DNA of 61,513 bases, taken from assembly GCA_035762175.1 (NCBI GenBank), contig DASTPP010000117.1:1-61513 (forward strand), read 5' to 3'. The translations under genes and the position numbers were made by a program. This document shows, piece by piece, positions 1-9,409 of the stretch (positions are counted from its first letter, which is position 1; every line of letters begins with the position of its first letter). The notes under the pieces were generated by a model. The model was not told where the DNA came from. It searched no databases and worked only from the letters and a program-made list of their open reading frames with translations. Source of the stretch: DASTPP01 sp035762175. Lineage in GTDB: Bacteria > Myxococcota_A > Polyangia > Polyangiales > Polyangiaceae.

Positions 1-392
1 GCGCCGCCGCCGGGCGGCGCGGGCAAGGGGGCGGCCCGCCCGGAAGGCCGGGCGGCCGGCCCCCGGCGCGCGCCGCCGCGTTCGGGCGGGCGCCGGGGGG
101 CATGCCGCCCGGCCTTCGGGCGGGCGGGGCGGCGCGCCCGCGGGGGGCGCGCGCCGAGACTGTGGGTGATGCCTAGTCGAAGCGCTTAGATCATAGTAAC
201 GCGTATAGGTAACGGCGCTCGTGAGAATCTGATCTAAATCGAATTATTTGTGCCGGCGGCTCGCACCCTCGGCGCGACGTATTCAAATCGCGGATTCGCG
301 CGCGGCCGGTGGCCCCAGCGCGCACGGCGCGGGGGCCCCGCGCGCCGCCCCGAGGTCGCCCCGGACCCAGGCCCGGGGGGGTCAAGGCCTAC
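1..392. other. Intergenic flank, no gene seen
   Basis: The first 160 bases are almost pure G+C and contain several overlapping self-complementary runs, for example CCGCCCGGCC followed by TTCG and GGCGGGCGG near 105-128. Bases 165-260 are strikingly AT-rich for this genome. That could be a promoter for a gene left of the window, but I cannot place -35/-10 elements with confidence. The neighbouring regulator gene ends at 393 on the minus strand. Confidence 0.4.
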
Positions 393-2084
<1,692 letters not shown>

Positions 2085-2194
2085 CGCTGTCGGGCGGCCG
2101 CAGCCCCGCCGGGGGGCGCGCCCGGGGGCGTAATTGTCGGGCCTTGCGGGCCCCGGCCCGGCGGGAACGGCTCTTGAAGTGGGCTCGGGCGCCC

Positions 2195-3262
2195 ATGCAC
2201 AAAGCGCTCGCCTCCTCGATCGCCTCCGCCGTCCTGCTCCTCGCGAGCGCGACGCACACGCTCGTCTCGCGCGGCGCCCCCCCGGCGGCGCCCGGCGGCG
2301 GCGAGGCGGCCCTGGCGACCGCCGCCGAGGCCGCCCCGCCCGCGGCCCCCGAGGGGGCCCCCGCGGCCCTCGCCGTCGCCCGCGCCGAGAGCGCCCCGGT
2401 GGCCGAGGCCCCCCGCCCCCCCCGCGCCAAGGGCACGCGCGTCGGCGGCGGCCGGGGCGCCTTCTACGTCCCTTCCGACCTGAGCGCGCCGGGCGGCACC
2501 TTCGACCTCGTCATTCACTTTCACGGCGCCAACGAGACCGTCGAGCCCCGCTTCGACGCGTCGAACCTCAACGCCGTGCTCTACACGCTGAACCTCGGCA
2601 TCGGCTCGGGCAAGTACGAGGCGATGTTCCCCGACGGCAAGGCGCTCGGCCGCGCGCTCGCCGAGGCCGAGGCGGTGCTGCGCAAGCGCGTGCCCGCCCT
2701 CGCCGGCGCGCGCGTCGGCCGCGTCGCGCTCAGCGCCTGGAGCGCGGGCTACGGCGCCGTCGCCCGCGTGCTCGCCTACCCCGAGGCCGCCGAGCGCGTC
2801 GACGCCGTCCTGCTCGCCGACGCCCCCCACACCGGCTTCGAGCCCGGCACGCGCCAGGTCAGCCAGCTCGGCCTGGCGCCCTACGTGAGCTACGGGCGCA
2901 AGGCCGTCGCCGGCGAGCGGCTCATGGTCGTCACGCACTCGCAGATCGAGACGCCCGACTACGCGAGCACCACGCGCACCGCGCGCGCGCTCGTCGCCGC
3001 GCTCGGCCTGCCCGAGGGCGAGCCGGCGCCGGCCGACAACCCCAAGATGGTCATGTACGAGCGCGAAGAGCTCGGTAGCATGCACGTCTTCGGCTTCCGC
3101 GGCGGCGACGCGCCCGCGCACTGCCAGCACCTTTACAACATCGGCCTGCACCACTGGTCCTTCCTCGGCGCGCGCTGGGGCACGCCCGAGGCCCCCGCCG
3201 ACGGCGCGCTCGCCCTCGCCGACCGCCCCGAAGGCGGCGCCCGCGCCGGCACGCCCGACTGA
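2195..3262 (+). CDS. Exported alpha/beta-hydrolase-like protein
   Basis: Protein of 355 aa starting at the ATG followed by a signal peptide (HKALASSIASAVLLLASATH) and an Ala/Pro-rich linker. The fold begins with a FYVPSDLSAPGG strand and the oxyanion-type HFHGANE. It has the nucleophile-elbow-like segment ALSAWSAGYGAV, with Ser in a WSAGYG context instead of a canonical GxSxG, a DAPHTG segment, and HHWSFLG near the C-terminus as the likely catalytic His. It is probably a periplasmic or secreted esterase; the substrate is unknown. The open frame continues upstream to 2051, but the signal peptide fixes the start. It stands alone, divergent from the FHA regulator and convergent with the next lipoprotein gene. 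Confidence 0.8.
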   Translation: MHKALASSIASAVLLLASATHTLVSRGAPPAAPGGGEAALATAAEAAPPAAPEGAPAALAVARAESAPVAEAPRPPRAKGTRVGGGRGAFYVPSDLSAPGGTFDLVIHFHGANETVEPRFDASNLNAVLYTLNLGIGSGKYEAMFPDGKALGRALAEAEAVLRKRVPALAGARVGRVALSAWSAGYGAVARVLAYPEAAERVDAVLLADAPHTGFEPGTRQVSQLGLAPYVSYGRKAVAGERLMVVTHSQIETPDYASTTRTARALVAALGLPEGEPAPADNPKMVMYEREELGSMHVFGFRGGDAPAHCQHLYNIGLHHWSFLGARWGTPEAPADGALALADRPEGGARAGTPD

Positions 3263-3369
3263 GCGCCCCGGCCGCCCGGGTCAGGGCCGGCGCCCTCGCG
3301 CCCCCTTTCCGCCCGCGGCGCTGCCCCCGCCCCCCTTCCGCCCCCCTCGAGGCCGCCCCGGCCGCGCCC

Positions 3370-4317
3370 TCAGCCGCCCTCGGCGGGCGTCGGCACGTAG
3401 GGCGGCGGCCGGCCCCCGCCGGTGCCCACGAACATGTCGGGGCGCAGGGACAGCACGAAGTCGGGGGCCCGCTCGAGATCGCAGGCGAACGAGGTCGCGG
3501 GGTCGAGGACCAGCTCGAAGGTCTCGGTAAAGAGGTACGAGTCGCGGCCGGGGCCGACCAGCAGCTTGACCTCGTGCGTCGTCGCCTTCTCGAGCGATCG
3601 GTCGACGCCCTGGATCAACACGTCGACCGCCAGGCTCGGCTCGATGCCCCCTTCGCCCACCAGCAGCGTGATCGCGTCGGAGCAGAGGTCGTCGACGCAG
3701 ACGACCACGACCGGGTCGACGCCCTCGGGCACGGCGATCGGCTCGGCCGCCCGCAGCGCGATGAGCGCGCCCCTCTGCTCGCAGCGGAACGCGTCGTCGG
3801 GGGCCGTGAAGGCCAGCACCGGCGTGCGGCAGCCGTCGGCGGCGCACGCCAGCGAGACCTCGCGCACCTCGGTGAAGACCGGCGCCCGGTCCAGCGTGTC
3901 GTAAAGCGAGATCGCGGCGAGGTAGGTGCCCCGGTCGCAGCTCAGCCCCGCGAGGTCGACGTCGAACCCGAAGGACCCCTCGTCGCCCTCCTCGAGCACG
4001 GGGCTGCCCGCGAAGAGGGGCTGGTCGGTGCAGTGCGAGTCGACGCAGGCCCGCACCCAGAGCGTGCTCGGGTCGACCCCGGCCCGGACCGCGCCGGGCG
4101 CGTTCAGGACGAAGCGGGCCGAGCTCGGACAGGCGAGATCGGGCTCGCCGTCGGGCCGCCGGCGACAGCGCTTCTTTCTCGGGCCGCCCTCGTCGCTACC
4201 CCAATCGTCTTCTTCGTAGTCGTCGTCGCACCCGGTGCCGGCCGCGAAGAAACAGGTGGCGAGCAAGGCGGGGACGAAGGCGCGACGCAGAACCGAGGGC
4301 AAGAGAGACGCCGTCAT
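3370..4317 (-). CDS. Lipoprotein of unknown function
   Basis: Exported protein of 315 aa. The start was chosen at the ATG after AAGGACGACTCCC (a good ribosome-binding site). It is followed by a hydrophobic segment and the lipobox-like end FFAAGTGC, then an acidic linker (DDDYEEDDWGSDEGG) and a basic patch. The mature part has paired cysteines and repeated short beta-like segments such as WVRACVDSHC and VVVCVDDLCSD, which suggests two related disulphide-stabilised domains. No enzymatic motif is seen. The frame is open further upstream through the minisatellite, but that part is Arg/Pro low complexity and is not coding. Function unknown. Confidence 0.75.
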   Translation of the reverse strand: MTASLLPSVLRRAFVPALLATCFFAAGTGCDDDYEEDDWGSDEGGPRKKRCRRRPDGEPDLACPSSARFVLNAPGAVRAGVDPSTLWVRACVDSHCTDQPLFAGSPVLEEGDEGSFGFDVDLAGLSCDRGTYLAAISLYDTLDRAPVFTEVREVSLACAADGCRTPVLAFTAPDDAFRCEQRGALIALRAAEPIAVPEGVDPVVVVCVDDLCSDAITLLVGEGGIEPSLAVDVLIQGVDRSLEKATTHEVKLLVGPGRDSYLFTETFELVLDPATSFACDLERAPDFVLSLRPDMFVGTGGGRPPPYVPTPAEGG

Positions 4318-5098
4318 GGGAGTCGTCCTTTCCGATAGGGGGCGGGCCGGGTAGGCCCGCGCCACCACGCACGTCGGCCTAAGCATGCGCGACGACGGCC
4401 CCCGTGCAAAGTGCGCCTTAACTTCAGGGCCCCCACCGGCCTCGCCGCCTCCCCCGACCCCCCCCAACAGCTGAGGCGGCCCCGGGGCGGCCCGGGGCGC
4501 AAAGCCCTCAATTTCTCGCCGTCCTTGGGGCCCCCGAAGCGGCCGGGCACCCTCGGGCGGGGCAGCCGGCCCCCGAGACCTCGCGGCGCCCGGCCCCCGG
4601 GGCACGGGGCGCGGGGCGCGGGGCGCGGGCCGGGGGCGGGGAGCGCTCGGGCGGCGCCGGAGGGCGCCCGGTGGGGTGGCGCGCTCGGCCGGCGCCGGAG
4701 GGCGCCCGGTCGGGCGGCGCACTCGGCCGGCGCCGGAGGGCGCTCGGTGGGGCGGCGCACTCGGCCGGCGCCGGAGGGCGCTCGGCGGGGCGGCGCGCTC
4801 GGCCGGCGCCGGAGGGCGCTCGGTGGGGCGGCGCGCTCGGCCGGCGCGGCGCCGAGCAGGCCCGACGGACCCCGCCGGCGCGGCGGGCGCGGGGCGTCAT
4901 CGGGCAATTCAACCTCGCGCGTCGGTCGCGGCGGCCTCTCTCTTAAGGGCGGCTCGGCCGAACCGGACATACCCTGACCCGTTCGGGCTAGCGGGGGGGT
5001 TCGGGCCTTGCGCGCGGCGGTCGCCCGACTAGCTTGCGCGGCCCCGGCCCGGCGGGCGGGCCGGCGCAGGGCCAAGAGCGGCCGAGGAGCAACGAACC
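4318..5098. other. 781-base intergenic region carrying a minisatellite
   Basis: The space between the lipoprotein and GST genes holds no credible gene. All open frames across it are Arg/Pro/Ala low complexity created by the 38-bp repeat listed separately. The last 60 bases before 5099 form the GST leader. Confidence 0.6.
4643..4850. repeat. 38-bp tandem minisatellite, about 5.5 copies
   Basis: The core GGCGCCGGAG recurs at 4653, 4691, 4729, 4767 and 4805, with a degraded copy at 4843, so the period is exactly 38 bases. The unit reads roughly GCGCTCGGCC, GGCGCCGGAGGGCGCYCGGT and SGGGCGGC. Because 38 is not a multiple of three, each copy shifts frame. All six frames stay open by composition only, so the array is non-coding. 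Confidence 0.9.
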
Positions 5099-5710
5099 AT
5101 GAGCCTCGTTTTCTATTACGCCCCCATGTCGAGCGCGACCCCCGTTCACTGGGCTCTCGAAGAGCTCGGCGTGCCCTACGAGAAGAGGCCGCTGGACATC
5201 AAGGCGGGCGACACGAAAAAGCCCGAATTTCTGCGGATCAACCCGAACGCCAAGGTGCCGGTGATCGTGCACGACGGCACGCCCGTCTTCGAGTCGGCGG
5301 CGATTCAGATCTACCTCGGCGAGACCTTCGGCGTCGAGAAGGGGCTCTTCCCGGCCGCGGGCCCGAAGCGCGGCGAGGCCATGAAGTGGATCGTGTGGTG
5401 CAACGTCTCGCTCGGCGACGCGCTCGGGCGCTACGCCCGCAACACGTTCGACTGGGTGCCGGCCGAGCAGCGCAACGCGAAGGCCGCCGAGGTCGCCAAG
5501 GCCGATCTCGACGCCGCGCTGCGCGTGCTCGACGGCGCGCTCGAGGGCAAGCAATACCTCGTCGACGACCGCTTCACGCTCGCCGACCTGCACCTCGTCT
5601 CGTGGATGGAGTACCTCACCATGGCCAAGGTCGACGTCGCCCCCTACAAGTCGATCGCCCCTTGGATGGCCCGCTGTGCCGACCGCCCCGCCCACGCGCG
5701 CGCCCAGTGA
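5099..5710 (+). CDS. Glutathione S-transferase family protein
   Basis: Soluble enzyme of 203 aa, the usual GST length, preceded by GAGGAG twelve bases ahead of the ATG. The N-terminal thioredoxin-like domain (1-80) starts LVFYYAPMSSATPVHWALEE and contains NAKVPVIVHDG with the cis-Pro, then VFESAAIQIYL, where the E-S pair binds the gamma-glutamyl group. The all-helical C-terminal domain contains YLVDDRFTLADLHL, the conserved N-capping/Asp motif of GSTs. It is expected to conjugate glutathione to electrophiles or act as a peroxidase; the substrate is unknown. It is convergent with another GST-fold gene. Confidence 0.93.
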   Translation: MSLVFYYAPMSSATPVHWALEELGVPYEKRPLDIKAGDTKKPEFLRINPNAKVPVIVHDGTPVFESAAIQIYLGETFGVEKGLFPAAGPKRGEAMKWIVWCNVSLGDALGRYARNTFDWVPAEQRNAKAAEVAKADLDAALRVLDGALEGKQYLVDDRFTLADLHLVSWMEYLTMAKVDVAPYKSIAPWMARCADRPAHARAQ

Positions 5711-5737
5711 GCGGCCCGCGGGGCCCGGCGGCGCGGC

Positions 5738-6469
5738 TCAGGCCCCGGGCCCCGCATCGAGCTCGGGGTAGCGGCGAAAGATGCCCTTCTCGTTGAACGC
5801 GATGCGGCGGGGCGAGGCGAGGTAGGCGGCGACGTTCGGCAGCGCCGCGACGCGGTCGCGCAGCGCGGCGAGCCGCGGCAGCCCCGGCTCGAGCGCCTCC
5901 ATCGCCCGCGGGAAGGCGTAGCGCAGCCCCTCGACGACCTGAAAGAGCGACAGGTCGACGTACGAGCGCCGGTCGCCGAGGGCCCAGCCCCCGCCGCGCC
6001 CGAGCTCGCGCTCGAAGTACCCGAGGAACTTCGGCAGCCGCTCGCCCACGAAGCTCGCCGCCCGCCGCCGCGCCTCGGGCTTCTGCTCTTCGTAGTACGC
6101 GCCGACCGCGATGGGGTGGTGCGTGTCGTGCGCCTCGGTCACCAGATCGGACACCGTGAGCTGCAGCTGCAGGGCCGCGGCACGCGCCGCCTCGTCGTCG
6201 GGCAGAAGCCCGAGCCGCGGCCCGAGAAAGTGCAAGATCGCCGCCGTCTGGGCCACGACGACCTCGCCCGCCTTGACGAAGGGCGGCGCGAAGGGCCCGG
6301 GGCGCGCGCCCCCGCCCCGCAGCATCGCCACGACGGCCGCGGCGCCGCCGCCCTCGCGCTCGGGCAGGCGCGCGACGTCGACGTAGTCGGCGCCCGCCTC
6401 TTCGAAGGCGAGCCGCACGAACTCGCCGCGGCCTTGAATGGTGGGCCAGTAGTAGAGCTCATAGCGCAT
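5738..6469 (-). CDS. Glutathione S-transferase family protein, sigma-like
   Basis: Protein of 243 aa beginning MRYELYYWPTIQGRGEFVRL. A Tyr-rich first strand and the GRGE(F/x)VRL helix are typical of sigma/alpha-type bacterial GSTs. It has APPFVKAGEVVVAQTAAILHFL, the strand-4/SNAIL-like glutathione site with Gln replacing Ser-containing variants. The helical domain contains LGDRRSYVDLSLFQVVEGL. It is about 30 residues longer than many GSTs because of a Gly/Ala-rich insert near residues 42-60. It is only distantly similar to the convergent GST gene that ends 27 bases away, so a recent local duplication is unlikely. Confidence 0.9.
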   Translation of the reverse strand: MRYELYYWPTIQGRGEFVRLAFEEAGADYVDVARLPEREGGGAAAVVAMLRGGGARPGPFAPPFVKAGEVVVAQTAAILHFLGPRLGLLPDDEAARAAALQLQLTVSDLVTEAHDTHHPIAVGAYYEEQKPEARRRAASFVGERLPKFLGYFERELGRGGGWALGDRRSYVDLSLFQVVEGLRYAFPRAMEALEPGLPRLAALRDRVAALPNVAAYLASPRRIAFNEKGIFRRYPELDAGPGA

Positions 6470-6626
6470 CGCCCGAGCTTACGACGGCGCCCGCGGCGGC
6501 GCTCGTGCGCGGCTTGTGCGTGACAAAAAACGTCCGTACTGAGGCCGCGGGACCTCGAAAAATCAGCCTCCGAGTCGTATCATGGTAGCCACGAAGCAGG
6601 CGGCCTCGGCCGCCGGAGGGTCACCA

Positions 6627-7748
6627 ATGCTCGAAGCTCTCGATCGGGTCACCTGGGCCGACTATCGGCACGCCTACGGCCCGGCGGTCGACGTCCCCGA
6701 ACTCTTGCGCGCGCTCGCCTTCGGCGACGAGCGGGCGCAGGGCCGGGCGAAGTACGCGCTCTACGGCAACCTCTGGCACCAGGGCACGGTCTACGAGGCG
6801 AGCGCGCACGCCGTCGCCTTCCTGATCGAGATGCTGGCCCCCGGCTCGAGCGCCGACAAGGCCTTCGTGCTGCAGTACCTCGGCGACCTCGCCTCGGGCT
6901 CGTCGTACCTCGCGGCCCACCAGGGCTTCGCCGCGTACGACGGGCTGCGCGACGGCCCCGAGTTCCGGGCCGAGCTCGAGCGAGAGATCGACTGGGTGCG
7001 CGCCACGCACGAGGCGGTGCTGCGGGGCGCGCCGATGTACCTCGCCCTCGCCCGCGGGCACGCCGACCCCGACGTGCGCTCGGCCGCCTTCCGCCTGCTC
7101 GCGCGCTTCCGCGAGGAGGCGCCCGAGCTCGCCGGCCACGCGCTCGAGGCCTCGCGCGGCGACGGCGACGAGGTCGTGCGGGCGAGCGCGCTGCTCGCCT
7201 TCGACTGGCTCTGCCCCGAGCCCGCGCGCGTGCGGGCCGAGTGCGCCGCGCGCCTCGCGGGCGACCGCTCCGAGTTCGTGCGCTGGCTGGCCGCCTGGGC
7301 CTGGGCCGCCTCCGCCCGCGAGCAGACCCCGCCGGCCGCCGTCGACGTGCTCGCGACGGCGCTCGCCGTCGCGCCCCGCTTCGAGGCGCGCCTCGTGCGC
7401 CTCGGCTGGTTCGACGCCGACGCCACCGCCGTCACCGCCCGCGCGCTCGGCGCCCTCGGCCCGCTGCACGCCCGCGCCTACGTGCCCCGCCTCGTCGCGG
7501 CGCTCCGGGCCGCCGCCCCCTCGGCCGCGCTCGCCCTCGCCGACGCGCTGCTGGGCCTCGCCTTCGGGGCCCCCTTCAAGGGCGGCTCCTTCGCCTCGAT
7601 GACGCCCCCGCAGAAGGCCGCCGCCGCCGCCATCGCCACGAGCGACCAGGCCTGGGCCCTGCGCGCCGCCCTCGCCGAGCTCTTGCGCGCCTACGGCCTG
7701 CCCGACGAGCGCGGGCGCCTCCGCGAGTTCGTCGGCGCGGGCGGCTGA
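6627..7748 (+). CDS. HEAT-repeat protein
   Basis: Alpha-helical repeat protein of 373 aa. The start chosen is the ATG six bases after GGAGGG. An earlier in-frame ATG at 6582 has no such site and would add 15 residues. The N-terminus (TWADYRHAYGPAVDVPELLRAL, then NLWHQGTVYEASAHAVAFLIEM) matches the first repeats of a widespread bacterial HEAT family that I recognise only as domain of unknown role. Later repeats include ADPDVRSAAFRLLARF and GDGDEVVRASALLAF. No catalytic motif is seen. A scaffold or binding role is inferred. It is the first gene of a co-directional block running to 19624, 55 bases before the delta-60 lipoprotein. Confidence 0.85.
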   Translation: MLEALDRVTWADYRHAYGPAVDVPELLRALAFGDERAQGRAKYALYGNLWHQGTVYEASAHAVAFLIEMLAPGSSADKAFVLQYLGDLASGSSYLAAHQGFAAYDGLRDGPEFRAELEREIDWVRATHEAVLRGAPMYLALARGHADPDVRSAAFRLLARFREEAPELAGHALEASRGDGDEVVRASALLAFDWLCPEPARVRAECAARLAGDRSEFVRWLAAWAWAASAREQTPPAAVDVLATALAVAPRFEARLVRLGWFDADATAVTARALGALGPLHARAYVPRLVAALRAAAPSAALALADALLGLAFGAPFKGGSFASMTPPQKAAAAAIATSDQAWALRAALAELLRAYGLPDERGRLREFVGAGG

Positions 7749-7803
7749 ACGAAGGTTCGCCCGCGGCGGGGCGACTTGCTCTATCGTGGGCCAACCAAAG
7801 GCC

Positions 7804-9399
7804 ATGAGCTCCATTCGCTTGGCGAGGGGTCGGGTTCTCTCGGGGGTAGCGTTCGCGGTCGGCCTCGGGGCGTGCAACGCGCTCCTCGGCATCGACGAGG
7901 CCACGGTGCAGCCCGGCCAGGGGGGTGCGGCTCCGGGCGGCGCCTCGGGCTCGGGCGGCGCGGCCGGCGAGCCCGGCGCGGGCGCGGGCGGCGGCGGCAT
8001 GGGCGCCGGGGGCACGGGCGCCGGGGCCGGCGGGGCGCCCGAGCCCGGGCTCGACGGCACGTTCGGCGAGGGCGGCATCGCCACGACCGACCTCGGCAAG
8101 GCGGCCAAGGCCTTCCGCGTCGCGGCCCTGCAGGCCCTGCCGTCGGGCGCCATCGCCGTCTCGGGCAGCTACGAGTTTCTCGCCCCCGAGGCCTTCGACC
8201 GGGGCGACGCCTTCGTCGCGCGCTTCGTGCCGAGCGGCGCCGGGCTCGACCCGCTCTTCCTCTCGAAGTTCGCGGGCGCCGAGGGCTTCCAAGACGGCAA
8301 GGGCTTCGTGCCCATCGACCTGGGCGTCAGCACCGACGAGGTCGTCGCGGCCTACGTCGACGAGAAGCGCGGCGACATCGCCCTGCGCACCTTTCACAAC
8401 GACTTCGAGACCGCCACCCCCATCGCCCGCCTGTGGAACCTCAACGTCGCCCCCCTCGCCTCGGGCGTCTTGCCCTTCGGCAACGGCGGCGTCGTCGACC
8501 GGCTGCAGACGCTCATCTTCCCGAGCTCGGTCGGGGGGCGCTTCTACCGCGCCGTCACGCCCATCGGCGCCGCGACCGAGTTCACCGCGACCGACATCGT
8601 GCCCGAGGTGGCCCCGCCCCCGGCCCCGCAGCAGGTGCCGCTGCCCCCGACCGTGCTCTTCGCCGAGCCCTTCACCGCCGCCGCGGGCGGCGGCTTCGTC
8701 TACGCCGTCGGCCGCTCGGTCGCCGAAGGGCACCTCGGCTTGATGCGCCTGCGCGAGGGCGGCGACGGCGTCTCGTTCGACGCCACCTTCGCCGGCGAGA
8801 CGGGCTTCGTCGCCTTCACCGACGTCGCCTTCACGCCCGCCACCCCGCCCACCCCCTTCGCCGTCGCGCTCGACCCGGCCCGCAACGCGTTCGCCGGCTT
8901 CCTCTCGACCGAGGCGCAGGTCACCATCGTCGTCAAGGTCACCGCCGAGGGCGTCATCGACACCTCGTTCGGCAACCAAGGCTACTTCTCGACCCAGCCC
9001 ACCCGCCCCATCGTCGCCTCCTGCCTGCTCGTCGGCGCCCAGGGCCGCGTCCTCGTCGCGGGCCTGCAGGCGGGCGAACCGCGGCTGCGCGTCTTCTCGC
9101 CCGCGGGCGACCCCGACCCCGTGTTCGGCGAGAGCGGCCTGCGCCTGCCCTTCCCGCCGCAACGCTGCGCCCTCGACGGCCAGGGCCGCCTGCTCGTCGC
9201 CGGCAGCGTGCCCGGCGCGGCCGACCGGGCCTCGCTCGCCCTCGCCCGGGTGCGCACTCAATTAAAGAAAGGGGGCCGCCGCCCCCCGCCCGGCCGTTCT
9301 ATCTCGATTCAATTCGCCGGCGGCGCCGGCCCGCGCCGCCCCCGGCGCGCCCGCGCCCGCGTTGTCAGAACGCCGCCCCTCGCCGCGAATCGGCAGTGA
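7804..9399 (+). CDS. Delta-60 repeat lipoprotein
   Basis: Exported protein with signal peptide and lipobox (GVAFAVGLGAC), then a long Gly/Ala linker. The body carries delta-60 repeats, known as surface beta-propeller-like units with an xDxxFGxxG signature: LDGTFGEGGIATTDL, IDTSFGNQGYFST and PDPVFGESGLRLPF, each followed by a QGRLLVAG-type strand. The last 45 residues, after ARVRTQ at about 9261, are Arg/Pro low complexity. A TAA lies one base out of frame at 9263-9265, followed by a hairpin, so the natural end may be there and the present end at 9399 a frameshift product. It ends 11 bases before the giant Tat protein, so probably the same operon. Confidence 0.85.
   Translation: MSSIRLARGRVLSGVAFAVGLGACNALLGIDEATVQPGQGGAAPGGASGSGGAAGEPGAGAGGGGMGAGGTGAGAGGAPEPGLDGTFGEGGIATTDLGKAAKAFRVAALQALPSGAIAVSGSYEFLAPEAFDRGDAFVARFVPSGAGLDPLFLSKFAGAEGFQDGKGFVPIDLGVSTDEVVAAYVDEKRGDIALRTFHNDFETATPIARLWNLNVAPLASGVLPFGNGGVVDRLQTLIFPSSVGGRFYRAVTPIGAATEFTATDIVPEVAPPPAPQQVPLPPTVLFAEPFTAAAGGGFVYAVGRSVAEGHLGLMRLREGGDGVSFDATFAGETGFVAFTDVAFTPATPPTPFAVALDPARNAFAGFLSTEAQVTIVVKVTAEGVIDTSFGNQGYFSTQPTRPIVASCLLVGAQGRVLVAGLQAGEPRLRVFSPAGDPDPVFGESGLRLPFPPQRCALDGQGRLLVAGSVPGAADRASLALARVRTQLKKGGRRPPPGRSISIQFAGGAGPRRPRRARARVVRTPPLAANRQ
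9271..9286 (+). terminator. GC-rich hairpin inside the delta-60 ORF tail
   Basis: GGGGGC, CGCC, GCCCCC forms a six-pair stem just after the AT-rich TTAAAGAAA. No clean T-run follows, so intrinsic termination is uncertain. Its position supports the idea that the true stop is the out-of-frame TAA just before it. Confidence 0.3.
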
Positions 9400-9409
9400 G
9401 GGTCAGCTC

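Noticed and set aside
4411..5075. Overlapping 130-250 codon frames on both strands in the minisatellite region
   Set aside because: All translate to Arg/Pro/Ala/Gly repeats from a 38-base unit that changes frame with every copy.
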